From Palsa-1400 sp036501625 (GTDB lineage: Bacteria > Verrucomicrobiota > Verrucomicrobiia > Limisphaerales > Palsa-1400): DNA of 64,000 nt. Position 1 is the stretch's first letter. The number at the start of each line of letters is the position of its first letter. Where the stretch lies: NCBI GenBank assembly GCA_036501625.1, contig DASXZY010000061.1, forward strand, positions 1-64,000, in the 5' to 3' direction. A model generated the notes under the pieces. The model did no database searches. It saw only the letters and a list, made by a program, of their open reading frames with translations, and was not told the DNA's origin. Both the position numbers and the translations under genes were made by a program. Positions 18,199-26,642 of the stretch are shown piece by piece.

Positions 18199-20475
18199 TC
18201 AGGGCGGGCGCAAAGTCCGCATCAAGTCCTGGGCCTCGGAATAATCCGGGCGCAATTCGAGCGCGCGCGCGCAGGCTGCCCGCGCCTCCGGCAATCGTTC
18301 CATCCGCGCCAGGACGGTCGCTCGCGCGAAGGGAATGCGCGGGTCGTTGGGAGCGATGCTTTCCGCCCGCGCCAGCGCGTCGAGAGCCCCGGGCAAATCT
18401 TCCTTCGAGGCCAGGGCCAGGCCGAGGTTGCGCCAGGCGGCGGCGTGGCGGGGATTGAGCCGCGTGGTCTCTTGCAGTTGCGCGATGGCCTGGTCCAAAT
18501 CGCCGGCATCGCTGAGGGCCAGCGCGAGGCTGTAATGATACTCGGCCTCGCCCGGCTCCAGGCGCACGGCTTCCCGCAATTGTTCAAGCGCGGCGCTGTT
18601 GTCATTCAGCGAAGCATACAGCACAGCCAAGTCGCGGCGAACGGCCGCTGAAGAAGGGTCCCATTCCGCCGCTTTGCGGTAATACGCCAAGGCTGGCTGG
18701 CGTTCCCCGCGAGCGAGCAGGAATTCCCCCCTTTGCAACTGCCCCTGCGGCTGGTCCGCGTGGAAATCGAGGAGCGACTCCAGTTCCCGTCCTGCCAGGC
18801 TGTTGGTGTCGAGCGTCGCGCGCAATGCCCAGGCCGCCGCCATGCGCACGCCGCGCATTGGATCCTCCAATCGCGCCCGAAGGGCCGCCGCCGCTGATTC
18901 GCTGGGCAGGTCGCCGTCGCCGCCCAGCACGCGCACGGCGCGCTCCCGCACCAGTGCGTTGGTGTCGCCCAGGCACTGGCGCAGCATCGCATCGACGGGC
19001 GGCTCGGATGTCCAAGGTTGCAGGACATTGATGATCGCGGCCTTCCAGTATGAATTGGTTTCGGCGGGCAGGATTTTCAGGAGCGTTTCGACGGATGCAG
19101 CATTTCCGGCCCGGGCCTCGGCCAGCGCGATCGCTCGCAGGCGGGTTGGCCGTTCCATGAGCTTTCCATACCACTTGTCCGTTTGCGCCAACGCCCAATT
19201 GGCGTCCTTGTCCGCATGGCAGCGGTTGCAGGCGTTGGGCACGCCAAATTGTTTGCTTAGCAGCGGATCGGGGATGGTGAATCCGTGATCGTGCCGAGCG
19301 TGGCGTTGCATATAGACGGTCTGCGGCATGTGGCAATTGACGCATTCGCCGCCCGTCTCTTTGATGTCCTCCGGCTTAAAATGCATCAAATCCGCATCCA
19401 CCAAAACGCCGGCGGAATTGTATCCATGTGCGCGGTGATGGCTGTGCGCGACCGGATTAATCACCGGGGCGTTGGGATAAGCGCCGTTGTGGCAGCGCAG
19501 GCACAGAAAATTGCCGGGCAGGCGCGGCTTGGCGGAGTGCGGGTCATGGCAATCCACGCAGCGAACGCCGCCCGCGTGCATCCGGCTGCCGAGGAAGGAA
19601 GCGTATTCGTAATCCTCGCCATGCACCTGGCCATCTGGATAATAAACGCCGGAGCCATCCACCATCGCCAATTCAAAATGGTCCAGAAATTCGCCGCCGG
19701 GTTTGAAATCCGCAGTCAACTCCGAACGGCGCGAATGGCATGAGCCACACGTTTCAACCTGTTGGCGAGGCGTCATGCGCGGAACGGTTGTGTCATGCTG
19801 GCCGGAATTTCCGTGTTGACGCTGCCACTGGACGTGCGCCTGGAGCGGGCCGTGGCAGGATTCGCAGCCGACGGTGCGTTCCGCCATGGTCGTGTGATAG
19901 GTGTCCGCGGCTTGGTCGTAATTCTTGAACAGGCGTGAATTGTGGCAAGCCGCGCATTGGCTGTTCCAATTCATCCCCCGCCCCGTCCAATGCCCCCATT
20001 CGCCGGGCTGGCGCTGTTCGGCGCCGAAGATGTCGAACCACTCCTTGCGATGCGGGTCCCACGCGGTCGAGAGCGCCTGCCAACGGCCGCCCGGCGCGCT
20101 GGCCAAAAACTGCGCCAATGGATCACAGCCAATGACGCGATCCGCCAGGCGCGCCTCGCGCGGGCTGGAGGCGTTCGTGGCGATGGCTTCGTATTTCGTG
20201 CCGTGAACCAATTGCTCGGCCAGGCCATGATGAGATTTGGCCCACGCTTCAAATTCGTCTCGATGGCACCCGGCGCAGGCAGCCGATCCAGCGTATTCGG
20301 CGAGAATCATGGCCTGAGTTGGCGGCGCGGGCGGCCGATGGAGATTCATCCGCCAGGCCGCAATGACGCCGGCCACCGCGAGACCGCCGGCGGCCAAAAA
20401 CGCGAACGGGAGGAATTTCTGTTGCTTTATTTTCCGCACTTTCCGGTGGGCATTGTGGCCGATACGCGGTGGCAA
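18199..20475 (-). CDS. Eight-haem cytochrome c fused to HEAT-like and TPR repeats
   Basis: This protein of about 758 residues has an N-terminal membrane anchor or uncleaved signal (FLPFAFLAAGGLAVAGVIAAW) and eight CXXCH haem-attachment motifs: CAGCH, CAACH, CESCH, CGSCH, CVDCH, CLRCH, CVNCH and CNRCH. Two or three HEAT-like repeats (about residues 470-580) and five or so TPRs (about 600-758) follow. The haem part resembles the cytochrome c554/doubled-CXXCH superfamily, so periplasmic electron transfer is likely. The TPR tail suggests a docking partner. The start is uncertain: 20475 is TTG, and an alternative GTG lies 12 codons later. It is divergent from trpS, 73 bases apart. Confidence 0.85.
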   Translation of the reverse strand: MPPRIGHNAHRKVRKIKQQKFLPFAFLAAGGLAVAGVIAAWRMNLHRPPAPPTQAMILAEYAGSAACAGCHRDEFEAWAKSHHGLAEQLVHGTKYEAIATNASSPREARLADRVIGCDPLAQFLASAPGGRWQALSTAWDPHRKEWFDIFGAEQRQPGEWGHWTGRGMNWNSQCAACHNSRLFKNYDQAADTYHTTMAERTVGCESCHGPLQAHVQWQRQHGNSGQHDTTVPRMTPRQQVETCGSCHSRRSELTADFKPGGEFLDHFELAMVDGSGVYYPDGQVHGEDYEYASFLGSRMHAGGVRCVDCHDPHSAKPRLPGNFLCLRCHNGAYPNAPVINPVAHSHHRAHGYNSAGVLVDADLMHFKPEDIKETGGECVNCHMPQTVYMQRHARHDHGFTIPDPLLSKQFGVPNACNRCHADKDANWALAQTDKWYGKLMERPTRLRAIALAEARAGNAASVETLLKILPAETNSYWKAAIINVLQPWTSEPPVDAMLRQCLGDTNALVRERAVRVLGGDGDLPSESAAAALRARLEDPMRGVRMAAAWALRATLDTNSLAGRELESLLDFHADQPQGQLQRGEFLLARGERQPALAYYRKAAEWDPSSAAVRRDLAVLYASLNDNSAALEQLREAVRLEPGEAEYHYSLALALSDAGDLDQAIAQLQETTRLNPRHAAAWRNLGLALASKEDLPGALDALARAESIAPNDPRIPFARATVLARMERLPEARAACARALELRPDYSEAQDLMRTLRPP

Positions 20476-20548
20476 ATCAACGGCGGGCGTTTCCGAAGCG
20501 CAGGAAGCGGCTTGCGCCGGGAGCCGCGAGTTCGTTTAATCTTGGCGA

Positions 20549-21514
20549 ATGCGAATATTATCCGGCATCCAGCCCTCGGGCGCGCTGCACCTGGGGAATT
20601 ATTTCGGCGTGATGAAAGCCGCCGTCGAATTGCAGGAGCAAGGCGAGGCGCTCTACTTTATCGCCAACTACCATTCCATGACCTCCCTGCTGGACCCAGC
20701 CGCGCGGCGGCGTTACACGCTGGATGTCGCGCTGGACTTCCTGGCCTGCGGCTTGGATCCGAAGAAGGCGCTCCTTTTCCGCCAGTCCGACGTGCCGGAG
20801 GTGACCGAACTAGCATGGATGCTGACCACGCTGACGCCGATGGGTTTGCTGGAGCGCTGCACCAGTTACAAAGACAAGATCGCCCGCGGCCTCTCGCCCA
20901 ATCACGGCATATTTGCCTATCCGGTCCTGATGGCGGCGGACATATTGATTTACGACTCGAACATCGTCCCCGTCGGGCGCGACCAGAAACAGCACGTGGA
21001 AGTTACGCGCGACATTGCGATCAAGTTCAATGAGACTTACGGCCCGACGTTTGTCGTGCCGGAGCCGCGCATCCGCGACGAGACCGCGGTGGTGCCCGGC
21101 ACTGACGGCCAGAAGATGAGCAAGAGCTACGGCAATACCATCGAGATCTTTGGCGAGGAAAAAGCCCTGCGCAAAAAAGTCATGGGCATTGTGATGGACA
21201 GCCGCACGCCGCAGGAACCCAAACCCGACGCGGCCTCGAACATCGCCATCCAATTGCTGCGGCTGGTCGCGCCTCCGGACGACGCGAAGGAGTACGAAGA
21301 CCGATTGCGCGCCGGTGGGTTGGGCTACGGCGACTTGAAGAAGGCGCTCTTTGACTGTTGCTGGAATTATTTCGCGGCCGCGCGCGCGAAGAGGGCGGAA
21401 TTGGCGGCGGACTTAAATTATGTCAACCAGGCGCTGGAAGAAAGCGCGGCCAAGGCCCGCGTACTGGCGCGGAAGGTTTTGGCCCGAGCCAGGCTGGCGT
21501 GCGGTTTGGATTGA
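20549..21514 (+). CDS. trpS: Tryptophanyl-tRNA synthetase
   Basis: This 321-residue class Ic aminoacyl-tRNA synthetase charges tRNA-Trp. The HIGH-type motif reads HLGN at residues 14-17 after the conserved SGIQPSGALHLGN start, and the KMSKS loop is intact at residues 189-193. Length and domain order are normal for bacterial TrpRS. The gene converges with apgM, with 4 bases between the stops. Confidence 0.96.
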   Translation: MRILSGIQPSGALHLGNYFGVMKAAVELQEQGEALYFIANYHSMTSLLDPAARRRYTLDVALDFLACGLDPKKALLFRQSDVPEVTELAWMLTTLTPMGLLERCTSYKDKIARGLSPNHGIFAYPVLMAADILIYDSNIVPVGRDQKQHVEVTRDIAIKFNETYGPTFVVPEPRIRDETAVVPGTDGQKMSKSYGNTIEIFGEEKALRKKVMGIVMDSRTPQEPKPDAASNIAIQLLRLVAPPDDAKEYEDRLRAGGLGYGDLKKALFDCCWNYFAAARAKRAELAADLNYVNQALEESAAKARVLARKVLARARLACGLD

Positions 21515-21518
21515 CGAA

Positions 21519-22742
21519 CTACGCGCCGTACTTGTCAAACATCCGGGCGTTGGCTTGCATGAGGCGGATCAGGAATTTGGACTCGAATACGCCGAGCGAG
21601 CCGAGATTCGCGCCGGTTTCGGTGAACCGTTCCAGTTTGTCCCATCCACTGCAATCTGAGACCAGCAGCACCGGCTGCGGATGCCACGAATGGCCTTTGA
21701 GGGCGCAGGGCGTGGAGTGATCGCCTGTAATCGCCACGACATCGGGGCGCTTCTCCAGGAAAATTGGCAGCGCGGCGTCGAATTCCTCGATGGCTTTTTT
21801 CTTGGCCTCGAAATTGCCGTCCTCGCCGTGCATGTCGGTGTATTTGTAATGGATGAAGAAGTAATCGAAGTTGTCGAACTCGGCCGCGTAACGTTTGAAT
21901 TGTTCGGCGATGGTTTGCGGGCCTTCGATCTTTTTCATGCCCACCAATTGGGCCAGTCCCTTGTACATCGGATAAACTGCGAGGCAGGCGGGGCGCAAAC
22001 CGTAGCGCTCTTCCATGGTGGCGATGGCCGGCTGATGAGTGATGCCGCGAAGCAGAAAGCCGTTGGCTGGTTTCTTGTTGGCGATGACCGGGAGGGCCTG
22101 CTGATAGAATTCCGCGACGCATTTGGCAGCTTTCTTTTGCTTGGCAGATTTTGGGTCGGTTGGATTGGCGTCGGGAATTCTCAATCCCTCCCGATTGGGG
22201 TCGGCATCCAGCAAAGGGCCTTCCATGCCCGCGCCGCGAAAGAGGACGACAAACCGATGCCCCTTGCCCGGCTGAATAATCACTTCGGCGCCGCCCGCCG
22301 TTTTGACTTTGCCCGCCAGCAACTTGCATAGTTCCTCGGTCACTTCGGTGGCGATGCGGCCGGCGCGGCGGTCGGTGACGATGCGGTTGGCATCCAGAGT
22401 GCAGAAATTGGCGCGCGCCGCGATGTCGCCAGCCTGAAGCTCCAAGCCAAGGCCGAGAGCCTCGATCACACCGCGCCCGACTTGATATTCAATGGGGTCG
22501 TAGCCAAATAATCCCAAGTGGCCTGGCCCGCTGCCGGGCGTCACGCCGGGCGCGACCGGGATCATGCGGCCTTGGGCGCCGAGTTTGGCGAGGGCATCCA
22601 GATTGGGCGTCGTGGCGGCTTCCAGAGGCGTCAAGAATCCTTGTTCCTTGGTCGCCAAGTCGCCCAAGCCGTCCAGGACAATCAGAGCCATCTTGGCTTT
22701 TGTTTTAATCGTCAGTCGTGAATAGAAATCGTCCAAGCTCAT
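21519..22742 (-). CDS. apgM: Cofactor-independent phosphoglycerate mutase, archaeal (ApgM) type
   Basis: This 407-residue enzyme interconverts 3- and 2-phosphoglycerate without 2,3-bisphosphoglycerate. It belongs to the alkaline-phosphatase superfamily branch typified by archaeal ApgM (COG3635), with an N-terminal metal-site segment (ALIVLDGLGD), the conserved TPNLD motif and GSGPGHLGLFGYDP, which holds the expected nucleophilic Ser. A second metal-ligand region, ITGDHSTP, is near the C-terminus. It is shorter than bacterial iPGM (about 510 residues), as expected for this type. A candidate promoter with an internal palindrome lies just upstream. Confidence 0.93.
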   Translation of the reverse strand: MSLDDFYSRLTIKTKAKMALIVLDGLGDLATKEQGFLTPLEAATTPNLDALAKLGAQGRMIPVAPGVTPGSGPGHLGLFGYDPIEYQVGRGVIEALGLGLELQAGDIAARANFCTLDANRIVTDRRAGRIATEVTEELCKLLAGKVKTAGGAEVIIQPGKGHRFVVLFRGAGMEGPLLDADPNREGLRIPDANPTDPKSAKQKKAAKCVAEFYQQALPVIANKKPANGFLLRGITHQPAIATMEERYGLRPACLAVYPMYKGLAQLVGMKKIEGPQTIAEQFKRYAAEFDNFDYFFIHYKYTDMHGEDGNFEAKKKAIEEFDAALPIFLEKRPDVVAITGDHSTPCALKGHSWHPQPVLLVSDCSGWDKLERFTETGANLGSLGVFESKFLIRLMQANARMFDKYGA

Positions 22743-22767
22743 AAATATGGGATTTTTGCCCCTCTGA

Positions 22768-22797
22768 ATAATGCGGGCATACTGCCCGTTCCGTCAA
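22768..22797 (-). promoter_or_regulatory. Candidate apgM promoter with palindrome in the spacer
   Basis: Read on the minus strand, a -35-like TTGACG (22792-22797) and a -10-like CATTAT (22768-22773) are 18 bases apart. Most of the spacer is a perfect 6-3-6 inverted repeat, CGGGCA-TAC-TGCCCG on the plus strand (22774-22788), abutting the -10. The expected start of transcription would lie about 20 bases before the apgM ATG. The palindrome could be an operator, but no regulator is linked to it. Confidence 0.35.
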
Positions 22798-23104
22798 GCC
22801 GCCGCGGCATTTTGGCCCATGTTTTGGGCGGTGGCGGCGAAACCAGGACAGGCTGGAGCGGCATTTCAAAAGGGCTGTCCAAGATTGGGCCAAAGGCCGG
22901 GTTTGACCGGTGTTGATGAGACAGTTTTGTGAGACACTTCAAACCGCTGAACGCTTAGGATTTCGCAAACTTGCAGAAGAATGAAGCCCGGCTGGCGGAG
23001 TTTTCCGAACACATCGGGCCATTGCCCCGGAAATACGCTTGATTCGGATTCTCAAGCCCGCGATGGGCCATGACAATTCTGCGACAACTTCCGGCCCATT
23101 TCCT

Positions 23105-23119
23105 TGGCATGGACTTTGC
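23105..23119 (+). promoter_or_regulatory. Sigma-54-like -24/-12 element
   Basis: TGGCAT, five bases, then TTGC matches the RpoN consensus TGGCAC-N5-TTGC at 9 of 10 positions, with the invariant GG and GC dinucleotides 10 bases apart. It lies directly before the FN3 protein gene. The predicted transcript would begin around 23131, only about 3 bases before the ATG at 23134. That would leave the good Shine-Dalgarno sequence (23120-23128) outside the mRNA, which argues against this element driving the gene in the simple way. Confidence 0.3.
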
Positions 23120-23133
23120 GAAGGGGGGTTCGT

Positions 23134-23682
23134 ATGATGGAAAAATCAAATAAGAATTTCAGAGCCGGCTGGCTGGTTCTATTGACCGCGGCATTGCTTT
23201 GCGGCCGCGCGGCCAACGCCGTCCAATCGCTCGCCATTGCCTGGAATCCCAGCGTGTCAACCAACATTGTAGGTTACCACGTTTACTATGGCACTCACGG
23301 CACCAACTATGAGACCGTGATCGACGCGGGCACCAACACCTCGTATGAAGTCAGCGGGCTGCAAGAGGGGCTGACGAACACCTTCGTAGTGACTTCCTAC
23401 AATTCCTCGGGCACTGACAGCGCGCCATCCAATGTGATCACCTACCTCGTGCCAGGCTTGGTTAACGTCATGAACGGAGGCGGCAAAGGAAAAGCGGCCA
23501 CGCTCAAATTCCCGGTTGCGCCGGGCGTCACTTACAAGGTGCAGGCCTCGCCTGACTTGAACGGGTGGACCACCGTTTACCAGACCACCGCCACCAACAA
23601 CGCATGGATGCAATTCCAGGACGCGCAGGGCGCGAACCTGCGGCAGCGTTATTACCGCCTGGTCTGGCAAAAAAATAACTAA
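23134..23682 (+). CDS. Small secreted fibronectin type III protein
   Basis: This is a 182-residue secreted protein. The start at 23134 is preceded by GAAGGGGGG with 5-base spacing. A signal peptide (WLVLLTAALLCGRAANA) is followed by one FN3 domain (about residues 35-115, with IAWNPS at the front and TNTFVVTSYN in the last strands). The C-terminal module of about 55 residues (YKVQASPDLNGW to RYYRLVW) resembles the ends of the giant repeat protein and of the PQQ-propeller protein in this window. It stands alone as a transcription unit with its own terminator. Its function is unknown. Confidence 0.8.
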   Translation: MMEKSNKNFRAGWLVLLTAALLCGRAANAVQSLAIAWNPSVSTNIVGYHVYYGTHGTNYETVIDAGTNTSYEVSGLQEGLTNTFVVTSYNSSGTDSAPSNVITYLVPGLVNVMNGGGKGKAATLKFPVAPGVTYKVQASPDLNGWTTVYQTTATNNAWMQFQDAQGANLRQRYYRLVWQKNN

Positions 23683-23702
23683 GAGCTTGTCCTTAAACAA
23701 CA

Positions 23703-23741
23703 AGGACCTCCGCGGCGATGGCCGCGGAGGTCCTCTTTTTT
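23703..23741 (+). terminator. Rho-independent terminator, 14-bp perfect stem
   Basis: A perfect 14-base-pair stem (left arm 23703-23716, right arm 23721-23734) with a GATG loop is followed by C and six T residues (23735-23741). It ends the FN3 protein gene. The opposite-strand SDR gene stops at 23753, so the same hairpin may also act on minus-strand transcripts, although the T-tract in that direction is weak. Confidence 0.9.
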
Positions 23742-23752
23742 AAAGAATGCTC

Positions 23753-24787
23753 TTAATGAACAGCAGCGGAAGAAACTTTGCAGGCGCTTTCCCAATGGCG
23801 GATCGTGTCTTCTGAAATGCGAAGACGGTCCAAACAATCTTGCAGCGCCTCCTCGATGGGGCGCAGCTTGACGCCGGCGCGCGAAAGCTTGCGGCAGTCA
23901 AGTATGCATCCGGGCGGGGCCGCGCCATCCTGGGCCGGTTCCGTTCGCACAGCGGCGCCCAGAGCGCGGCCCATCATGCGGGCAACGCTGCTCATGGTGA
24001 TCGCGCCGGGATTGGCCACGTTGTAGGCGCCGTAGGGCGCGCCGGATTCCCAAAGATCCAGGCAGGCTTTGACGCTGTCCTCCATGTGCGAAAGCGAATG
24101 GATGCCCTCATGGACTTTGCCCTGCCTCTGCGCGCGCCAGAGCCAGTTGCAGGGTTCGTTGCGCTCGTTGAAGGGCAGCCGAAGGCGCCAGACGTAATTC
24201 TCGCCAATGTCTTTGATGGCTTCTTCAGCCAGCGCTTTGGTGCCGCTGTAGAAATCGCGGCACTCTGTTTTAAAGGACAAATTGGGTTCGTCCAGCTCGG
24301 TGAATCCGTGAAAGGTATCCGGGCGCGAGTTAAACAGGGCGAGGGTCTTCGGCTCGTCCAGGCGCTGGCGGACGACAGGTTCGCCGTTTTCCAAGACTTT
24401 GGCGCCGGAATAGATCGCGCCGGAGGAAACCTGGCCCCACGGAGTCTTGGTCATCAGGCAGACGCGGGCGATCATCTGCGGAAGAATGGCGTTGGCCGCC
24501 ATCATCTTTTCCCGCTCCGCTTCGCCCGGGATGCCCCAAATGGGGCTTTCATAATTGGCGGCGTTGACGAGGAATGCCGGGCGCATGGTGCGGACGTAGT
24601 CAAAAAGAAAATCAAACCGCGTGTAGTCGAAGGCGCGCCGGGTCAGCGGAATGTAGCAGCGACCGCGCCGCCGCAACTCGCTGGCGAAGGTCCGCCCCAC
24701 GCAGCCGCTTGCCCCCAGCAAGAGAACCATGTCTCCGCGCCAGGACTTCCCCGCGCCATCGGGACTTTTCAATAGATTTACATTCAT
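23753..24787 (-). CDS. NAD(P)-dependent sugar-nucleotide reductase (RmlD/NRS-ER-like SDR)
   Basis: This 344-residue extended SDR has a Rossmann motif LLGASGCVG, the active-site segment SSGAIYSG and a catalytic pair in FYSGTK (YxxxK). It is clearly paralogous to the SDR at 31246-32196 along most of its length. It differs at two places that may matter. The position equivalent to Cys105 of the paralog is Ala, and the NAAGYTGKPNVDACE region is replaced by NAANYESPIWG. It is therefore likely a reductase or dehydratase without the epimerase step. ATG 24787 is used; an inner ATG at 24730 begins exactly at the Rossmann fold and is equally possible. A terminator separates it from the epimerase gene upstream. 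Confidence 0.78.
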   Translation of the reverse strand: MNVNLLKSPDGAGKSWRGDMVLLLGASGCVGRTFASELRRRGRCYIPLTRRAFDYTRFDFLFDYVRTMRPAFLVNAANYESPIWGIPGEAEREKMMAANAILPQMIARVCLMTKTPWGQVSSGAIYSGAKVLENGEPVVRQRLDEPKTLALFNSRPDTFHGFTELDEPNLSFKTECRDFYSGTKALAEEAIKDIGENYVWRLRLPFNERNEPCNWLWRAQRQGKVHEGIHSLSHMEDSVKACLDLWESGAPYGAYNVANPGAITMSSVARMMGRALGAAVRTEPAQDGAAPPGCILDCRKLSRAGVKLRPIEEALQDCLDRLRISEDTIRHWESACKVSSAAVH

Positions 24788-24957
24788 GGAACAATCGTTC
24801 CGACCCAGACCGCGCGCCGAAGGGCCGCTAGTTCCGTTTTCGGGATGCTGTTTTCTTAACGCATTACTCGTGCCAGAATCCTGAATATTCCGGCGCGCCT
24901 CCGCCCGGCTGGCCTAGCTTCATCCTATATGATTTATGATTAGACACTTATGACTTT

Positions 24958-24999
24958 AAAAAAGGCGCCAGAATGAGGCAAATTCTGAGACGGGGCGCC
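24958..24999 (-). terminator. Rho-independent terminator after the UDP-sugar epimerase gene
   Basis: On the minus strand, CAGAAT/ATTCTG forms an inner stem with a 7-base loop, extended by GGCGC/GCGCC across a 7-base bulge on the 5' side. A run of six T residues follows (24958-24963). It lies about 50-90 bases past the stop of the epimerase gene and separates that transcription unit from the SDR at 23753-24787. Confidence 0.7.
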
Positions 25000-25050
25000 G
25001 TTCGGATAACACCAATACTGTAAAGTTTTCCGACAGCCTGAATTTTATGG

Positions 25051-25995
25051 CTAGCTTTTCTGGCGGCGGAACCAATCGATGAAAAGTGGTATTCCTTCTT
25101 CGAGCCGGATTTTGGGAGAGTAACCAAGGCGCTTGGCCGATTTGGAAACGTCGGCCCAAGTTTGCGGGACATCCCCGGGCTGGTCTGGCTTTCTTTCGAT
25201 AACAGCCTTCTGGCCCAAGGCCGATTCCAGCAGCGCCACCAGATGCGATAGCTTCGCCGGGTGAGAGCCGCCTAGATTGAAAACTTCGTAGCCGAAAGAT
25301 TGGCCGGAGCAAGCCATGATGCCATCGACAATGTCGGTGATGTAAGTGTAATCGCGCGCACTGGAGCCATCGCCGAATACTTCAATCGGCTGTCCGGCGG
25401 CGATGCGGCGGGCGAACTTGTGAATGGCCAGATCGGGACGCTGGCGCGGGCCGTAAACGGTGAAGAACCGCAGCATCGCCACATCCAAGCCATAGACGTG
25501 ATGATAGACATGGCCGAGCGCTTCGCAGGCCAGTTTGCTGGCGGCGTAAGGGGAGATGGGGGAGACGGCGGGATCATTTTCCGCGAAGGGAACTTTCGAG
25601 TTGACTCCGTAAACTGAAGAGGAGGAAGCGAGGATGAGCTTGGCGACTCCGGCGGAGCGGGCGGCCTCCAAAATGTTGGCCGTGCCTTCGACATTGACCC
25701 GCTGATACAGCGCCGGTTCCTCCAAGCTGGGCCGCACGCCGGCCCGGGCCGCCAAGTGAATAACCTGATCGAACCGGGCCCCCCGAAACAAACGTTCGAC
25801 AGCGGCGCGGTCCGCCACGTCGCCCTCAACAAAAGCGAGCGGGCCGGATTGGGCGCAAAGCTCCGCCAGATTGCGCCGTTTGACAGCGGGGTCGTAGAAG
25901 CCGTTTAGATCATCCAGCACCCAAACGGCGTGCCCCGCGGCCAGGAGCCTCTCGCATACATGGGAGCCGATGAACCCGGCCCCGCCTGTCACCAA
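25051..25995 (-). CDS. UDP-glucuronate/UDP-hexose 4-epimerase family SDR
   Basis: This 314-residue extended SDR has the NAD-binding motif GGAGFIGSH at its very start, SSSSVYG and the catalytic YAASK. The DDLNGFYDPAVK segment resembles UDP-glucuronate 4-epimerases, so a UDP-GlcA to UDP-GalA conversion is the best guess, with UDP-glucose 4-epimerase as the alternative. No ATG is available: TTG at 25995 or the next codon, GTG, starts the protein, 5 bases after the stop of the export lipoprotein gene, suggesting translational coupling. It supplies a nucleotide sugar for the surrounding polysaccharide locus. Confidence 0.83.
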   Translation of the reverse strand: MVTGGAGFIGSHVCERLLAAGHAVWVLDDLNGFYDPAVKRRNLAELCAQSGPLAFVEGDVADRAAVERLFRGARFDQVIHLAARAGVRPSLEEPALYQRVNVEGTANILEAARSAGVAKLILASSSSVYGVNSKVPFAENDPAVSPISPYAASKLACEALGHVYHHVYGLDVAMLRFFTVYGPRQRPDLAIHKFARRIAAGQPIEVFGDGSSARDYTYITDIVDGIMACSGQSFGYEVFNLGGSHPAKLSHLVALLESALGQKAVIERKPDQPGDVPQTWADVSKSAKRLGYSPKIRLEEGIPLFIDWFRRQKS

Positions 25996-26000
25996 AAAGT

Positions 26001-26642
26001 TCAGAACCAGTTAAGCTTCTCCGGGACGTAAATGGTGTCCATGGATTGCAGGACGAACGAATCGTTGCCAGTCTTTTTGATGATGTCGTCCAGATTCAAC
26101 GGAAAGCGATCGGTTTTCCCGTCCGGTTCGTGGCGGATGACAACGACCTTCTTCAAGTTCGCCTTGTCATAGACGACGCCGGCTTCGATGACCGCCTGCA
26201 GCGGCGTTTCCACGCGGTCCGAAATAAGTTTGCCCGGTTTGGCCACCGCGCCGGTCACAAAGACGATGAAGGTCGAGCTTTGCACGACCACCGAAACCTC
26301 TTTCACCGCCAGCTGGTCGCCGTAGGCCTTGAGGATTTCCTGCTCCAAATTGGTCGCTGTCAAGCCGGCCGCTTTGAGTTCTCCGACCATTTCCAGCGTG
26401 ATCTTTCCGTCGGTGCGGATCTTCTGCACGCTGTCCAGGCTGGCGGCCCCTGGAAAGGCGATCCGCAAAGTGTCGCCCTCGTGGAGAATCAATGAGTTGG
26501 TGTCATCGGAGGCGGCAGCCTCGGGCGGGGCGGTTTTGGATTTGGGAGATTGTGTTTGGCAGCCGGAGAGGGCGGCCCATCCGGCCAGGAGCGCCAGGAC
26601 GAGCGCGGCGCGATTGAGTTTTTGACAGAGACGGTTCAGCAT
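26001..26642 (-). CDS. Wza-type polysaccharide export lipoprotein (Poly_export + SLBB)
   Basis: This outer-membrane or periplasmic export protein has about 213 residues. The start at 26642 is preferred over the ATG at 26699 because it has GGAAAG about 8 bases upstream and begins a proper lipoprotein signal with lipobox LSGC (Cys28). The poly-export domain (LHEGDTLRIAFPGAASLD, about residues 50-130) is followed by an SLBB domain (VFVTGAVAKPGK, about 135-205). It is shorter than E. coli Wza and lacks the C-terminal membrane helix, like exosortase-linked EpsA/Wza-type proteins. No BY-kinase or Wzz gene is in the window. A TATAAT promoter lies upstream. Confidence 0.88.
   Translation of the reverse strand: MLNRLCQKLNRAALVLALLAGWAALSGCQTQSPKSKTAPPEAAASDDTNSLILHEGDTLRIAFPGAASLDSVQKIRTDGKITLEMVGELKAAGLTATNLEQEILKAYGDQLAVKEVSVVVQSSTFIVFVTGAVAKPGKLISDRVETPLQAVIEAGVVYDKANLKKVVVIRHEPDGKTDRFPLNLDDIIKKTGNDSFVLQSMDTIYVPEKLNWF

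Larger units (their letters stand above)
22743..23133. other. Intergenic region between apgM and the FN3 protein gene
   Basis: This 391-base stretch has no convincing coding sequence; short open frames lack start signals and family features. It holds a candidate apgM promoter with a 15-base palindrome near its left end, and a GCCGCC/GGCGGC inverted repeat around 22799-22840 enclosing a second small hairpin (GCCCA/TGGGC). A sigma-54-like -24/-12 element is at its right end. No tRNA-like cloverleaf was seen. Confidence 0.5.
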
